From NCBI RefSeq assembly GCF_041429795.1, contig NZ_CP163424.1:2296001-2360000 (forward strand): a stretch of DNA of 64,000 nucleotides, read 5' to 3'. This DNA comes from Algimonas porphyrae (GTDB lineage Bacteria; Pseudomonadota; Alphaproteobacteria; Caulobacterales; Maricaulaceae). Shown in pieces: positions 19,888 to 30,164 of this stretch (position 1 is its first letter; every line of letters starts with the position of its first letter). The notes below the pieces were generated by a model that did no database searches, was not told the origin of the DNA, and saw nothing but the letters and a program-made list of their open reading frames with translations. The position numbers were made by a program, and so were the translations under genes.

Positions 19888-20762
19888 GCTTCGGATGCGG
19901 TTTTGGCTGTCAGCGTCAGGCGGTCGCCAAGACGCAGGTCGATGACGCCGTAATCCGTACCAAGCCTAGCCTTGACTGAATTGAAGCGCTGCAGGGCTTC
20001 GGCCTCATCTCCAACAGGCAGACGCAGGACCATACCCTCCGCGAAGTGCAGGTCCCATCGCCCCGATGCATGCCGTGTCAGCGATTGGGTCGCGTCCCAG
20101 ATCGCTGGGAATTGCTCCAAGATTTGCGTGATCGAAACGGCATGGTTGGCCGCATCGACTCCAGTGAAGATCCGCAGTCTGCTTGCGACAAACTCATTGG
20201 CGGCAGATAAAGGAGCGATGATCCGTCCATCATGCGCCGTCAGATAAACCGTCCCATTGGTCTGATAGAGTGCGTAAGGCTCAATCTCGACGAGCTGCAC
20301 AACGATCCGGTTCGGCCAGAGACGCCGCACCACGGCTCGGTCGACCCAGGGCAGGCTTTCCGTATTGCGCTGAGCACGTTTGAGGTCGGCACCGAAAAAA
20401 TAGTCGCCTTCATAGATGCCGACGGCTGCGCGCACATCGTTTTCGTTCAACCGCCCCTCGCCCGTCACATCGATCCGTTCGACCGTGAAGCCCATGGCCA
20501 TTAGCCTGTCCTGCTTAAAATCCGTCACACTCTGTCGAACGGTCGGCAGATAGCCGCCCAGCCACAGCGCAACGAACGCCAGTGCCAGAATGACCAGCAT
20601 CGCGCTGGACGCAAAGCGCAGCATCGAACGGTTAGACAGGGTCGCGGACCGTAGCCCGGCATGAATACGGGATTGAACGAGGCGCGATGCCCCGCGCAGA
20701 TCAGGTTTGAGCGGGCTGACGCGTGTCAGCTTGGCGGGTTTCTTTGCCCCTTTCTTGGCCAT
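19884..20762 (-). CDS. ftsQ: Cell division protein FtsQ
   Basis: FtsQ is a bitopic divisome scaffold. The start at ATG 20762 is supported by GGAGGA upstream and gives 292 residues. A basic N-terminal tail (AKKGAKKPAKLTRVSPLKP) precedes one membrane span (about 55-75). A POTRA domain follows (MGFTVERIDVTGEGRLNENDVRAAVG), then the beta domain with DLRLGDRLTL. Its first 37 bases overlap the ddl 3' end. It sits between ddl and ftsA, the classic order. Confidence 0.93.
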   Translation of the reverse strand: MAKKGAKKPAKLTRVSPLKPDLRGASRLVQSRIHAGLRSATLSNRSMLRFASSAMLVILALAFVALWLGGYLPTVRQSVTDFKQDRLMAMGFTVERIDVTGEGRLNENDVRAAVGIYEGDYFFGADLKRAQRNTESLPWVDRAVVRRLWPNRIVVQLVEIEPYALYQTNGTVYLTAHDGRIIAPLSAANEFVASRLRIFTGVDAANHAVSITQILEQFPAIWDATQSLTRHASGRWDLHFAEGMVLRLPVGDEAEALQRFNSVKARLGTDYGVIDLRLGDRLTLTAKTASEA

Positions 20763-21688
20763 GACGCGTCCTCCACAATCCACCGACAGAGCTTCGAAAA
20801 GCTCATACCAACATGCTGACATTGTTCGGGCACCAGCGATGTCGGAGTCATTCCGGGCTGAGTATTAAGCTCAAGCATTACTAATCCATTTACTACGTCG
20901 GATTCTGATGGGTTTTCATCCCAATTCCGGTCGTCCAACCGATAGTCGGCCCGCGTCACGCCCGAGCAGTGAAGCGCCCGGTGAGCGATCTCCGCATTAT
21001 CCATCGCCATGCGCGTCACAATGTCCGGAAGGGGCGGATTGAGGATGTGGCGCGATCCGCCATCCGCATATTTGGCGTCATAATCATACCAGTCGCCTTC
21101 CGGAACGATTTCCGTGACACAGACGGCCTTACCACCCAGAACGGAGACTGTGAGCTCGCGCCCCGCGATGAACGGTTCGATCACGGGTGCGTCACCCAAT
21201 CCCTCGTCTCGCCCCATGGTGTCCAGCAGGGCCTTGCTTTCCTCATGAACCAGATAGACGCTGGCCGAGGAGCCGGACCCGTTGGGTTTGACGACATAGG
21301 GAACTGGTAGCACGCCGCCCTGCGCGATCAGAGTGCGCGATGCGGTCTGGCCAATCGGAACAGTGATGCCGTGCAGGGCGAACACGGCCTTGGCCCAATC
21401 CTTGTTCATTGCCGCGCGAGAGGCCGCCACGCTGGAATGCGTATAAGGGAGCCGCATCTGCTCGAGGATGCCCTGCACTTCGCCGTCCTCACCCCAGTCA
21501 CCATGCAGGGCGTTGAACACCACATCCGGCGATATCGCCGTCAGCTCGGCTTCGATCCGGTCAGGATGGGCGTCGACCTCCATGACGTCAAACCCCTCTC
21601 TGCGCAGCGCTTCGGCACAGGCCCGACCGGAGACAAGGCTGACGTCGCGCTCAGCCGATATACCGCCCATCAGAACCGCGACCTTCAT
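20726..21688 (-). CDS. ddl: D-alanine--D-alanine ligase
   Basis: An ATP-grasp ligase that makes the D-Ala-D-Ala dipeptide for peptidoglycan. From ATG 21688, which overlaps the murB stop (ATGA), it has 320 residues. Motifs: MGGISAERDVSLVSGRA at the N-terminus, LPYVVKPNGSGSS-type ATP-binding lobe (VPYVVKPNGSGSSASVYLV), and LELNTQPGMTPTSLVPEQ (Mg/ATP). It lies between murB and ftsQ. Confidence 0.96.
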   Translation of the reverse strand: MKVAVLMGGISAERDVSLVSGRACAEALRREGFDVMEVDAHPDRIEAELTAISPDVVFNALHGDWGEDGEVQGILEQMRLPYTHSSVAASRAAMNKDWAKAVFALHGITVPIGQTASRTLIAQGGVLPVPYVVKPNGSGSSASVYLVHEESKALLDTMGRDEGLGDAPVIEPFIAGRELTVSVLGGKAVCVTEIVPEGDWYDYDAKYADGGSRHILNPPLPDIVTRMAMDNAEIAHRALHCSGVTRADYRLDDRNWDENPSESDVVNGLVMLELNTQPGMTPTSLVPEQCQHVGMSFSKLCRWIVEDASWPRKGQRNPPS

Positions 21689-22581
21689 GCGGGCCGACCG
21701 ATCCGGCGCACTTCCCACTCCAGCTGAATGTCTTGGCTGTCCAGCACGCGGGAGCGCACCGTTTCTCCCAAGGCTTCGAGATCGGCTGCGCTCGCATTGT
21801 CGGCATTGATCATGAAGTTGCAGTGCTGCTCGCTCATCTGGGCACCGCCGACACGAAAGCCGCGCAGACCGGCCGCATCAATGACTTTCCAGGCGGAATG
21901 ACCGTCCGGATTCTTGAACGTCGAACCACCCGTTTTCGATCGGATCGGCTGGGATGCCTCACGCTTGTCCGTAATTACGTCCATACATGCCTTGATCGCA
22001 TCCGGATCGTCAGCCTGACCCTGAAAGGTCGCTTGCGTGAAAATCAGATCCGTAGAGAGTTCGGATTTGCGGTAGCTATAGCCGAACTCATCGACCCTCA
22101 GAATGCATCGTCGCCCACGGCGGTCGATTGCGACTGCTTCGACAAGAACATCTTTTGTTTCAGTCCCGTAGCAGCCTGCATTCATGCGGAGTGCGCCGCC
22201 AATCGTGCCGGGAACACCGGCATAGAATTCGAGTCCTGCAACGCCGTTTTTCGCAGCAGCCTTGGCCACGCGCGCGTCCAGCGCAGCAGCCCCGGCTGTG
22301 ACCCGCACCCCATCTACATTGACTGTGCCGAAGCCCGGACCCAGACGGATGACGATGCCCTCAATGCCGCCGTCGCGAATGATCGTGTTAGACGCAACAC
22401 CGAGAACCGTGACAGGTAACTCCGGATCGATCGAGGACAGAAACAGCGCTAGATCAGCCTCGTCCTTGGGCATGAACAGCACATCCGCCGGTCCGCCAAC
22501 GCGCAACCAGCTATAGGGTGCCAGATCGACATTACGGCGCAACGAGCCGCGAACAGCTGGCAGATCTGCCAGCCCGCTCAT
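21685..22581 (-). CDS. murB: UDP-N-acetylenolpyruvoylglucosamine reductase
   Basis: A FAD-dependent reductase that forms UDP-MurNAc. 298 residues; N-terminal [18 protein letters not shown] and [15 protein letters not shown] are FAD-binding, and [24 protein letters not shown] contains the conserved GxPGxxGG loop. [24 protein letters not shown] holds the catalytic serine (GSTFKNP), typical of type I MurB without the Tyr loop variants. Starts inside the murC stop (ATGA). Confidence 0.96.
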   Translation of the reverse strand: MSGLADLPAVRGSLRRNVDLAPYSWLRVGGPADVLFMPKDEADLALFLSSIDPELPVTVLGVASNTIIRDGGIEGIVIRLGPGFGTVNVDGVRVTAGAAALDARVAKAAAKNGVAGLEFYAGVPGTIGGALRMNAGCYGTETKDVLVEAVAIDRRGRRCILRVDEFGYSYRKSELSTDLIFTQATFQGQADDPDAIKACMDVITDKREASQPIRSKTGGSTFKNPDGHSAWKVIDAAGLRGFRVGGAQMSEQHCNFMINADNASAADLEALGETVRSRVLDSQDIQLEWEVRRIGRPA

Positions 22582-24023
22582 ACCTTGTCCAGAGCCTCAG
22601 CAAGGCCGGCGGCCCAATGCGTGATGTCCCCGGCGCCCAGGCAGATGATCAGATCGCCCGCTGCCAGATCGGGTTTCAGATCTTCCGCGAGCGTGGCTTT
22701 GGTTGTCATCGACACTTCGCGGTGGCCATGACCTTGCAGGCTTTCCACCAGCGCAGGACCGGAAATGCCTTCGATCGGCGCTTCACCCGCCGCGAATACA
22801 TCCGATATGCGTACCGTGTCGGCATCGTTGAAACAGGTTGAAAAGTCCTCGAACAGGTCCTTCAGTCGCGAGTAACGATGCGGCTGCATGACCGCATGGA
22901 CCCGACCTTCGGCTACCTGACGGGCGGCTTGGAGTACGGCGCTGATTTCGACCGGGTGATGGCCGTAGTCGTCAATGATGGTCACACCGTTCCAGTCACC
23001 GACGGGCGTAAAACGTCGCTTAACCCCGCCAAAAGCGCTCAGCCCGGCCCGCACAGCATCTTCGCTCATGCCCAGTTCCCGCGCAACCGCGATGGCGGAA
23101 AGAACATTCTGTGTATTGTGACGTCCCGCCATGGGCAGGAACAGGCCCTTCCATTCAACATCTTCCTCGTCAGTCCGGAAAATTGCATCGAACCGCGTGC
23201 CCGTCGGCTCCAGCTCCAGATTTGTGGCGCGCACATCCGCCTGCGGATTGAAGCCATAGGTGACGATCCGCCGGTCCGTCACGCGAGAGACCAGCGACTG
23301 CACTTCCGGGTGATCCGTACAGAGAACCGCAAAGCCGTAAAATGGCAGATTCTCAACAAAGGCGTCGAATGCGGAGCGGAGCGTGTCGAACGCACCGTAA
23401 TGCTCCATATGTTCGGGATCTATATTGGTCACGACTGCGACGGTCGGCAGCAACTTCAGGAACGACCCATCGGATTCGTCGGCTTCGACGACCATCCATT
23501 TGCCCATGCCGAGCTTGGCATTGGATCCGTAAGCATTAATGATCCCGCCATTAATGACGGTCGGGTCGAGCCCGCCCCCTTCGAGCAAGGCTGCAATCAT
23601 TGTTGTCGTCGTCGTCTTGCCGTGGGTGCCACCAACGGCGACGGTCCATTTGAGGCGCATCAGTTCGGCCAGCATCTCAGCGCGGCGTACGACCGGAATG
23701 GAGCGCGCCCGGGCTTCCACCAGTTCGACATTATTCGGCTTGATAGCGGAGCTCATCACAATGGCTCCGGCGCCGATGACCTGTTCGGCCTGCTGGCCAA
23801 TGAAGACTGTCGCCCCCAATTCCTCAAGGCGACGCGTAATCGCCGTTTCGCGCATGTCCGAGCCCTGCACGGCATAGCCAAGGTTCAGCATCACTTCGGC
23901 GATACCGCTCATGCCGATGCCGCCAATCCCGACAAAATGGATCGGACCCATATCGAAGGGCACTTTGGTCGCCAGATTGCGACGCGTTTCCGGTATTTTT
24001 TTCAATGTCGTTATTGGGGTCAC
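22578..24023 (-). CDS. murC: UDP-N-acetylmuramate--L-alanine ligase
   Basis: Adds L-Ala to UDP-MurNAc. Motifs are [20 protein letters not shown] (UDP-binding), [20 protein letters not shown] (P-loop), [10 protein letters not shown] and [11 protein letters not shown]. The start is unclear. The family normally begins about 10-20 residues before GPIHF, and no strong ribosome site is visible. GTG 24023, five bases after murG ends, is chosen (481 residues). GTG 23963 (KVPFD) or a TTG between them are alternatives, and the frame extends open into murG. Confidence 0.93.
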   Translation of the reverse strand: MTPITTLKKIPETRRNLATKVPFDMGPIHFVGIGGIGMSGIAEVMLNLGYAVQGSDMRETAITRRLEELGATVFIGQQAEQVIGAGAIVMSSAIKPNNVELVEARARSIPVVRRAEMLAELMRLKWTVAVGGTHGKTTTTTMIAALLEGGGLDPTVINGGIINAYGSNAKLGMGKWMVVEADESDGSFLKLLPTVAVVTNIDPEHMEHYGAFDTLRSAFDAFVENLPFYGFAVLCTDHPEVQSLVSRVTDRRIVTYGFNPQADVRATNLELEPTGTRFDAIFRTDEEDVEWKGLFLPMAGRHNTQNVLSAIAVARELGMSEDAVRAGLSAFGGVKRRFTPVGDWNGVTIIDDYGHHPVEISAVLQAARQVAEGRVHAVMQPHRYSRLKDLFEDFSTCFNDADTVRISDVFAAGEAPIEGISGPALVESLQGHGHREVSMTTKATLAEDLKPDLAAGDLIICLGAGDITHWAAGLAEALDKV

Positions 24024-24027
24024 GATT

Positions 24028-25101
24028 TCAGCCAGCTGCAGAGACGACGAGCGCGGCCAGGTCGCGGGCGGCGTCGGGACGAGCGAGCTTCTTGGCGTTT
24101 CGGCCCGCCTGGTCAAGCCAGTCTTGATCATTCAGTATCTCCGATAGCAGCTTGGAAAGCCGCGCCACGGTGAATTCGCTTTCAGGCACAATCTTGGCCG
24201 CACCAAGGCTTTCCAGAGCCCTTGCATTGGCAGTCTGATGGTCATCCATGGCGATGGCCAGCGGAATGAGGATTGATGGTTTTCCCATCAAGGCGATTTC
24301 AGAGACGGAGGACGCTCCGGCTCGGGCAATGATCAAGTCGGCTTTTGCAAGATGATCTTCAATATCGGTAAAGAAGGTCGCGAGATTGGCGTGCGCGCCG
24401 ATCCGCTCATACACTGCCCTGGCGGCGTCCAGTCGGCTTTCCGTGACCTGTTGCGTCAGCCGTAGCCGCATACGGATAGGCTCCGGTAAAGCGGCAATCG
24501 CTTCCGGCACGACATCGGATAGAATGTTCGCGCCTAAGCTTCCGCCCACGGCCAGTATATTTATATGGGAAGATGTTTTTGGGACTGAGCGGCTTACGGA
24601 GCGGATGATCGCATCGCGCAAGGGATTGCCGACGACGACATGATTGGCCCTGACGGGAAGTTTTTCGAGCCTGTCGAACCCACTCGCAACGATAGTCGCC
24701 TTGCGCGCAAAAACACGATTGACGCGACCCAGCACAGCATTCTGTTCATGGATCACGCGGGGAATGTTCAGGCTTTCCGCTGCGCGGAGGGCTGGAAAGC
24801 TTGGGTAGCCGCCAAAACCGATGACCACATCCGGTTGCCAGTCTCGCATGAAGGATTTGGCCTGCCGAACCCCTCTCGCCAATTGCATGGTACCGCGCAG
24901 GGCCTTGATCGGACGGCGCGGCGAAATCGATGCCGCCTGCACCTCGATGACGGGATCGGCCTTGATCCGGCCTGCATGTTTGCGGCCACGCCCGTCCGTG
25001 ATCATGGCGCAGTCCCAGCCGAGACGCGTCAGTTCTTCGGACAGGCTCTGGGCCGGGAACATATGTCCCCCGGTTCCGCCAGCAGCGAGAAGCGCCTTCA
25101 T
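24028..25101 (-). CDS. murG: Lipid II-forming GlcNAc transferase MurG
   Basis: A GT-B glycosyltransferase on the inner face of the membrane that adds GlcNAc to lipid I. 357 residues, starting [20 protein letters not shown] (glycine-rich G-loop with the conserved His). [12 protein letters not shown] and [17 protein letters not shown] are the second and third G-loops, and [34 protein letters not shown] is the UDP-GlcNAc donor site. It follows ftsW by one base. Confidence 0.96.
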   Translation of the reverse strand: MKALLAAGGTGGHMFPAQSLSEELTRLGWDCAMITDGRGRKHAGRIKADPVIEVQAASISPRRPIKALRGTMQLARGVRQAKSFMRDWQPDVVIGFGGYPSFPALRAAESLNIPRVIHEQNAVLGRVNRVFARKATIVASGFDRLEKLPVRANHVVVGNPLRDAIIRSVSRSVPKTSSHINILAVGGSLGANILSDVVPEAIAALPEPIRMRLRLTQQVTESRLDAARAVYERIGAHANLATFFTDIEDHLAKADLIIARAGASSVSEIALMGKPSILIPLAIAMDDHQTANARALESLGAAKIVPESEFTVARLSKLLSEILNDQDWLDQAGRNAKKLARPDAARDLAALVVSAAG

Positions 25102-25102
25102 C

Positions 25103-26251
25103 TCAGCTCATCCGGTAAGCGCCAGGGCGACGCCGCGTAAACGCCAGGATCAGGCCCGCGCTGAAACACAGGGCCAGAATCGATGATCCACCCGATGAAA
25201 TGAATGGAAGCGTCATGCCTTTGGATGGCGCCATGTTGAGATTGACGAACAGGTTGATGATGGTCTGCATGCCGATCATCGTGGCCAGACCTGCCGTGGC
25301 CAACTGACAGAACTGATCGTTCAGCCGGAGCGCATTGGAGAATGCCCTCACAACGAAGGCCGCGATCAGCAGGACCAGCAACGCGCTGATCAGAAATCCG
25401 AATTCCTCCACCGTGACGGCAAAGATGAAGTCCGTATGCCCGTCCGGCAGATCATATTTGACCGATCCCTCACCTGGCCCGCGCCCGAAGAACCCCCCAC
25501 TGGCAATCGCCTCCAGAGCTTTTTCCGTCTGATAGCCATCCGCCTTGTCCGGCGACACGAAGGCCGACACGCGGGCGCGCACATGGGGAAGTGCCATATA
25601 GGCTGCAACCGCTCCGGCGACTGTCACACCCATCATCACCAGCACCCAGCCAAGCGACACGCCAGCAAAGAAAAAGACGGCGGCAAAGCAGAGCGTCAGT
25701 AGAAAGCTCTGCCCGAAATCGGGCTGCGTAATCAGCAGCGCGATCAGCAAGCCATATATAGCCAGCACGATCGGCACAGCAGGCACGGACTCATCGCGCT
25801 TTGCAGCGGCGAACATCCAAGCGGCGAAGACGATGAAGGCCGGTTTTGCGAATTCTGATGGCTGCAGGCCGAACGGTCCCAGACGGACCCAACGCACGGC
25901 ACCTTTTACCTCATAACCGATTGACGGCAGCAGTGCCATCAGGGCGACCGCACCGAATAAAGCCAGAACGCCGATGCGGCGTGCGTCGCGCGGTTCGAAA
26001 AGGGATATGAAGATCGCGCCGCACAGCCCGAGGCCCGCAAACACCATGTGTCGCATCAGGAAGTAGAAAGGTTCGCCTATGCCGAGCCTGTGCGTGGCCG
26101 CGGGTGAGGCCGCCATGGAGAGGATCACGCCCGCACCCAGTAGGCACAGCAGCAATATCAATGTCAGCTGATCGATGGACCGCCACCATTCAGCCAGCAG
26201 GAAACGGCGACTGCGCGACGTCAGATGGGTTGGCATGGTCGATAGCGTCAT
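25103..26251 (-). CDS. ftsW: Peptidoglycan glycosyltransferase FtsW
   Basis: A SEDS-family polymerase of septal peptidoglycan that works with FtsI. 382 residues with about ten membrane spans. SEDS markers: GAVRWVRLGPFGLQPSEFAKPAFIVFAAWM, the loop DFIFAVTVEEFGFLISALLVLL and FVNLNMAPSKGMTLPFISSGGSSILALC. The ATG overlaps the murD stop (ATGA). The polymerase partner gene ftsI is further upstream in the same cluster. Confidence 0.96.
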   Translation of the reverse strand: MTLSTMPTHLTSRSRRFLLAEWWRSIDQLTLILLLCLLGAGVILSMAASPAATHRLGIGEPFYFLMRHMVFAGLGLCGAIFISLFEPRDARRIGVLALFGAVALMALLPSIGYEVKGAVRWVRLGPFGLQPSEFAKPAFIVFAAWMFAAAKRDESVPAVPIVLAIYGLLIALLITQPDFGQSFLLTLCFAAVFFFAGVSLGWVLVMMGVTVAGAVAAYMALPHVRARVSAFVSPDKADGYQTEKALEAIASGGFFGRGPGEGSVKYDLPDGHTDFIFAVTVEEFGFLISALLVLLIAAFVVRAFSNALRLNDQFCQLATAGLATMIGMQTIINLFVNLNMAPSKGMTLPFISSGGSSILALCFSAGLILAFTRRRPGAYRMS

Positions 26252-27711
26252 GCCGCACTCCCCTTCGCTTTGTTTGCCTGCGCCTGTTCCTTGGCGGCAC
26301 GATGATTTGCAAACAGCTCCATCAGGCTTTGCACTTCCCTGCGGAAGGCATCACCTCTGACCTCGAAGTTGGCATATTGATCGAAGCTGGCACAGGCCGG
26401 GGACAGCATCACGACCGGATGCTCGACACCCGACTCCAACGCATCATGGGTGGCGCAGAGAACGGCCATCTTCAACGTGCCGGAAACCTTATGGTCGACA
26501 CCGGCATCCTTCAGTGTTGTGGCGAAATCAGCCGCCGCATCGCCGATCAGATAGGCTTTGCGGATGTGATCCTTGAGATCGAGTAGCGACGTGATCCCGC
26601 CTTCCTTAGGAACTCCGCCTGCAATCCAGAAAATATCCTGATAGCTGGCAATGGCCTGACGCGCCGCTTCGGCATTGGTTGCCTTGCTATCATTGACGTA
26701 ACGGATGCGACCATCCTGTCCGACCCGTTCCATCCGGTGCGCCAGACCCGGAAAGCTGAGGATGGCCTGTCCGATGGGTCGCGGTTCGACACCAAGACTG
26801 GCGACGGCTGCATAGGCTGCGGCGGCGTTCTGTGCATTATGGATTCCGTCCAGGGCCTTGGCGTCCGTCAGATCGCAGACGACGCGTCCGCTGCGTCCGG
26901 TCCGGTCCATCAGCGGACCGCCCAGTGAACAGACGCCGTGACCCAGCGCCCGACGCGATGAGACCGGAATGATCCGGCGGTTATTGGCCGCCTTCAATCG
27001 TGTCGTCAGGGCGCGACCATAGTCATCGTCCACGCCGACGATGATTGCGTCGTCTTTTGTCTGGTTGGCAAAAATGCGTTCCTTCGCGACGCCGTAAGCT
27101 TCCATCGAGCCATGACGGTCCAAATGGTCAGGGCTGAGATTGAGGAAGATGGCAGCATCCGCTCGCAAACTTATCGTCCGCTCCAGCTGATAGGAAGACA
27201 GCTCGATCACATAATGCGTCCCGGCATGCATGCGATCGAGATCAAGCACGCCGCGACCGATATTCCCACCGATCTGGGCGTCACGACCGATGGTCTTGAG
27301 AATATGACCGATCAGCGCCGTCGTGGTCGACTTTCCGTTCGTTCCTGTGATCGCAATAACTTTCGGTCGATCGCCAGCCGGTCGGGCATTAATCTCGCGT
27401 GCCAGGATTTCAATATCGCAAATGATCGGGACGTCCGCCGCCGTGGCCGCGACAGCCGTCCAGTGCGGCGCGGGCAGGTCATGCGGAACGCCCGGCGACA
27501 GAACCAGTTCATCGAAGCCGGACCAGTCAGCCGCGCTAAGATCCTGTATGTCCACGCCTTCGGATTGCGCCGCATCGCGGGCGGCGTCCCGGTCATCCCA
27601 GGCCCAGACTTCAGCGCCGCCGGCCTGTAGTGACAAAGCCGCTGATACGCCGGTCCGCCCGAGGCCGAAGACGGCGACGCGCCGTCCCTTGAATGTCGTT
27701 GCCTTGATCAT
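26248..27711 (-). CDS. murD: UDP-N-acetylmuramoylalanine--D-glutamate ligase
   Basis: Adds D-Glu to UDP-MurNAc-L-Ala. 487 residues, with RVAVFGLGRTGVSAALSLQAGGAEVWAWDD (UDP site), VIAITGTNGKSTTTALIGHIL (P-loop), LSPDHLDRHGSMEAYGVAKERIF (metal/carbamylated-Lys region) and YVNDSKATNAEAARQAI. C-terminal LSPACASFDQYANFEVRGDAFR is diagnostic of MurD. It begins immediately after the mraY stop with no spacing. Confidence 0.96.
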   Translation of the reverse strand: MIKATTFKGRRVAVFGLGRTGVSAALSLQAGGAEVWAWDDRDAARDAAQSEGVDIQDLSAADWSGFDELVLSPGVPHDLPAPHWTAVAATAADVPIICDIEILAREINARPAGDRPKVIAITGTNGKSTTTALIGHILKTIGRDAQIGGNIGRGVLDLDRMHAGTHYVIELSSYQLERTISLRADAAIFLNLSPDHLDRHGSMEAYGVAKERIFANQTKDDAIIVGVDDDYGRALTTRLKAANNRRIIPVSSRRALGHGVCSLGGPLMDRTGRSGRVVCDLTDAKALDGIHNAQNAAAAYAAVASLGVEPRPIGQAILSFPGLAHRMERVGQDGRIRYVNDSKATNAEAARQAIASYQDIFWIAGGVPKEGGITSLLDLKDHIRKAYLIGDAAADFATTLKDAGVDHKVSGTLKMAVLCATHDALESGVEHPVVMLSPACASFDQYANFEVRGDAFRREVQSLMELFANHRAAKEQAQANKAKGSAA

Positions 27712-28806
27712 CTACCGCAGTTTCAACGTCGAAAGCCCGATCAGGGCCAGAATGATGGCGATGATCCAGAAGCAAATCACGATGGTCGGTTCCTGCCAAC
27801 CCTTCTTCTCGAAATGGTGGTGGATCGGAGCCATGCGAAAGACGCGTTTACCCGTCAATTTGAAGCTGGCGACCTGAACGATAACTGAGACCGCTTCGAG
27901 GACAAACAAGCCGCCAATGATCGCCAAGACGATTTCGTGCTTGATCGCGACCGCTGTCGTACCCAGCGCGCCGCCTAGCGCCAGACTGCCCGTATCGCCC
28001 ATGAAGATCATGGCCGGCGGCGCATTGTACCACAGGAAGCCCAGCGAGGCACCGATGATCGCGCCGAGGAAGATCGTCACCTCGGCACTGCCAGGCACAT
28101 GCGGCACGCCGAGATAGTTCGAAAAGATCGCATTGCCGACAAGGTAGGCGATAAAGGCGAGCGCCATGCAGGCAATCATCACCGGCACGATCGCCAATCC
28201 GTCCAGACCGTCAGTCAGGTTCACAGCATTGGCACTGCCGACAATGACAAGACAGCCGAAGGGGATGAAGAAGACGCCGAGATTGATCCAGAAATCTTTC
28301 AACATGGGTATGGCCAGCCCCGTATTGAAACCACCCTCCGCCGGGATCGCTCCTGTCAGGATCCAGACAGCCAGCGCAGCAATGATGAATTCCAGCATAA
28401 GACGGATCTTGCCGGAGAAGCCCTTATGGCTCTGGCGTTTCACTTTCAGATAGTCATCGTAGAAACCGATCAGGCCGAAACCAGCGGTGACCATGAAAAC
28501 AGTCCAGAGGAACGGGCTTTTCAGATTGCCCCAGAGGAGGGTCGAGATCACGACGGAAAGCAGGATCAGCAGGCCGCCCATGGTCGGCGTCCCGGCTTTA
28601 GCGATGATATGACCTTCCGGACCGTCTTCGCGGATCGGCTGCCCCTTACCCTGTTTGGCTCGCAGCCAGTCGATCATGCGCGGGCCAAGAATGAAGGCGA
28701 TGATCATCGCCGTCATCAGCGCGCCGCCAACACGAAAAGTGATGTAATTGAACAGGTTGAAGAGTTGAAATTCCTCTCCCAGCGGTCCGAGCCATTCATA
28801 GAGCAT
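27712..28806 (-). CDS. mraY: Phospho-N-acetylmuramoyl-pentapeptide-transferase
   Basis: Transfers phospho-MurNAc-pentapeptide to undecaprenyl phosphate, making lipid I. 364 residues with about ten spans. [39 protein letters not shown] (the DD motif), [14 protein letters not shown] (catalytic Asp) and the HHHFEKKGW loop (third catalytic segment) are all present. The ATG shares one base with the murF stop (TGATG). Confidence 0.97.
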   Translation of the reverse strand: MLYEWLGPLGEEFQLFNLFNYITFRVGGALMTAMIIAFILGPRMIDWLRAKQGKGQPIREDGPEGHIIAKAGTPTMGGLLILLSVVISTLLWGNLKSPFLWTVFMVTAGFGLIGFYDDYLKVKRQSHKGFSGKIRLMLEFIIAALAVWILTGAIPAEGGFNTGLAIPMLKDFWINLGVFFIPFGCLVIVGSANAVNLTDGLDGLAIVPVMIACMALAFIAYLVGNAIFSNYLGVPHVPGSAEVTIFLGAIIGASLGFLWYNAPPAMIFMGDTGSLALGGALGTTAVAIKHEIVLAIIGGLFVLEAVSVIVQVASFKLTGKRVFRMAPIHHHFEKKGWQEPTIVICFWIIAIILALIGLSTLKLR

Positions 28807-30164
28807 CAGGCGGCCCCTTCCTGTTTCAGTCTGGAGACAAGCTGTCCGAGTCCGGCGGCATTCGATCCCTTGAGCAGCACCACATCGCCCGCCTGCAATT
28901 CATCGCTCAATGCGTCACGGAGTTGATCCGCACTATCGGCGTGGAGACCCCGCATTGCGCGCGGCAGCGCGCCTCGAAGACTGCGCATACATTCGCCGAT
29001 CGTCAGAACGCGGCTGAAACCCGCCTGCACCAGCGGTTCTGCAAGTGCTGCATGCAGGTCCAATTCATCCGGCCCCAACTCATGCATATCCCCGAGCACG
29101 GCGATCTTCCGCCCCGGCCTCAACGCCGCTGCCGAGATCGCAGCCCGCATGGATGCCGGGTTGGCATTATAGCTTTCATCGATCAGTGTGATCGCCTGAT
29201 CGGACAGGGTGAGAGCGTGAACGTCCCCGCGTCCTCCGCTGGCGGTGACGTGTTGCATAGCGCGCGCGGCAGCCTCCAGATCCAAGCCCAGAACGTTGAC
29301 GACGGCCATGCAAGCTGCCGCATTGGAAGCCCAATGTTCTCCAGCCACGTTAAGGCTTACCGTTATGGCCTGCCCGGCAATATCGAGCGAAACCGTACCG
29401 CCATCCGCATGATGGTCGGACGACAGAATGCGAATATCGCTATCTTTGGCGCGCCCGAAGGTGACAATCTTCTGCCCCGCAGCAAGAGACCGGATGCGCG
29501 GCGTATAGCTATTATCCGCATTGAGGATCAGCGTCCCGTTCGGCAGGAGTCCGTGGCGGATTTCCGCCTTCGCATCGGCAATCGCTTCGACGCTGTCGAA
29601 ATTGGCGCGATGTGCAGCGGCGACAGTCGTGATCAGAGCCACGTGCGGCGCAACCTGATGCGACAGATCGGTCAGTTCGCCCGCATGGTTCATCCCGGTC
29701 TCGAAAACGGCAAAGTCTGTATCGGGCGGAAGTGTGGCCAATGTGATGGGCACACCGATGTGATTATTAAAAGACCGCTGTGATTTATGCGTTCTCCCCA
29801 GCTGGGCCAGAATGGTCGCCAGCGCATCTTTTATGCTGGTCTTTCCGACAGAGCCCGTCACGGCAATTCGCCGAGCACCGCTTCGCGCACGACCGGCCTG
29901 CCCTAGCGCTCTCAGGGCCGCGTCCACATGAGTGACATGGACAGCGCGGTCCGTATCCGCATACTCGCTCAACGTTCCGGCAGCGCCTGCCGCAAACGCC
30001 GCCTCGATGAAATCATGGCCGTCCCGCGTATCTTTTAGCGGCACGAACAGATCGCCGGGCTGGAGGCTCCGCGTATCGATGGACAGGCCCGAAACGGAGA
30101 AATCGGCCGTCGCCTTCCCGCCTGTCGCCGCAGCGATGTCGTTCGATGTCCACAGCACCGTCAC
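28806..30164 (-). CDS. murF: UDP-MurNAc-tripeptide--D-Ala-D-Ala ligase
   Basis: Adds the D-Ala-D-Ala dipeptide made by Ddl. The GTG at 30164 overlaps the murE stop (GTGA) and gives 452 residues, the usual size. The upstream frame inside murE has no family similarity. Motifs: [45 protein letters not shown] (P-loop), [15 protein letters not shown] and [17 protein letters not shown]. In-cluster coupling with murE and mraY is tight. Confidence 0.95.
   Translation of the reverse strand: MTVLWTSNDIAAATGGKATADFSVSGLSIDTRSLQPGDLFVPLKDTRDGHDFIEAAFAAGAAGTLSEYADTDRAVHVTHVDAALRALGQAGRARSGARRIAVTGSVGKTSIKDALATILAQLGRTHKSQRSFNNHIGVPITLATLPPDTDFAVFETGMNHAGELTDLSHQVAPHVALITTVAAAHRANFDSVEAIADAKAEIRHGLLPNGTLILNADNSYTPRIRSLAAGQKIVTFGRAKDSDIRILSSDHHADGGTVSLDIAGQAITVSLNVAGEHWASNAAACMAVVNVLGLDLEAAARAMQHVTASGGRGDVHALTLSDQAITLIDESYNANPASMRAAISAAALRPGRKIAVLGDMHELGPDELDLHAALAEPLVQAGFSRVLTIGECMRSLRGALPRAMRGLHADSADQLRDALSDELQAGDVVLLKGSNAAGLGQLVSRLKQEGAA

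Noticed and set aside
22878-24173. 431-codon plus-strand frame opposite murC
   Set aside because: Antisense shadow of murC; composition (His/Arg-rich) typical of a shadow frame.
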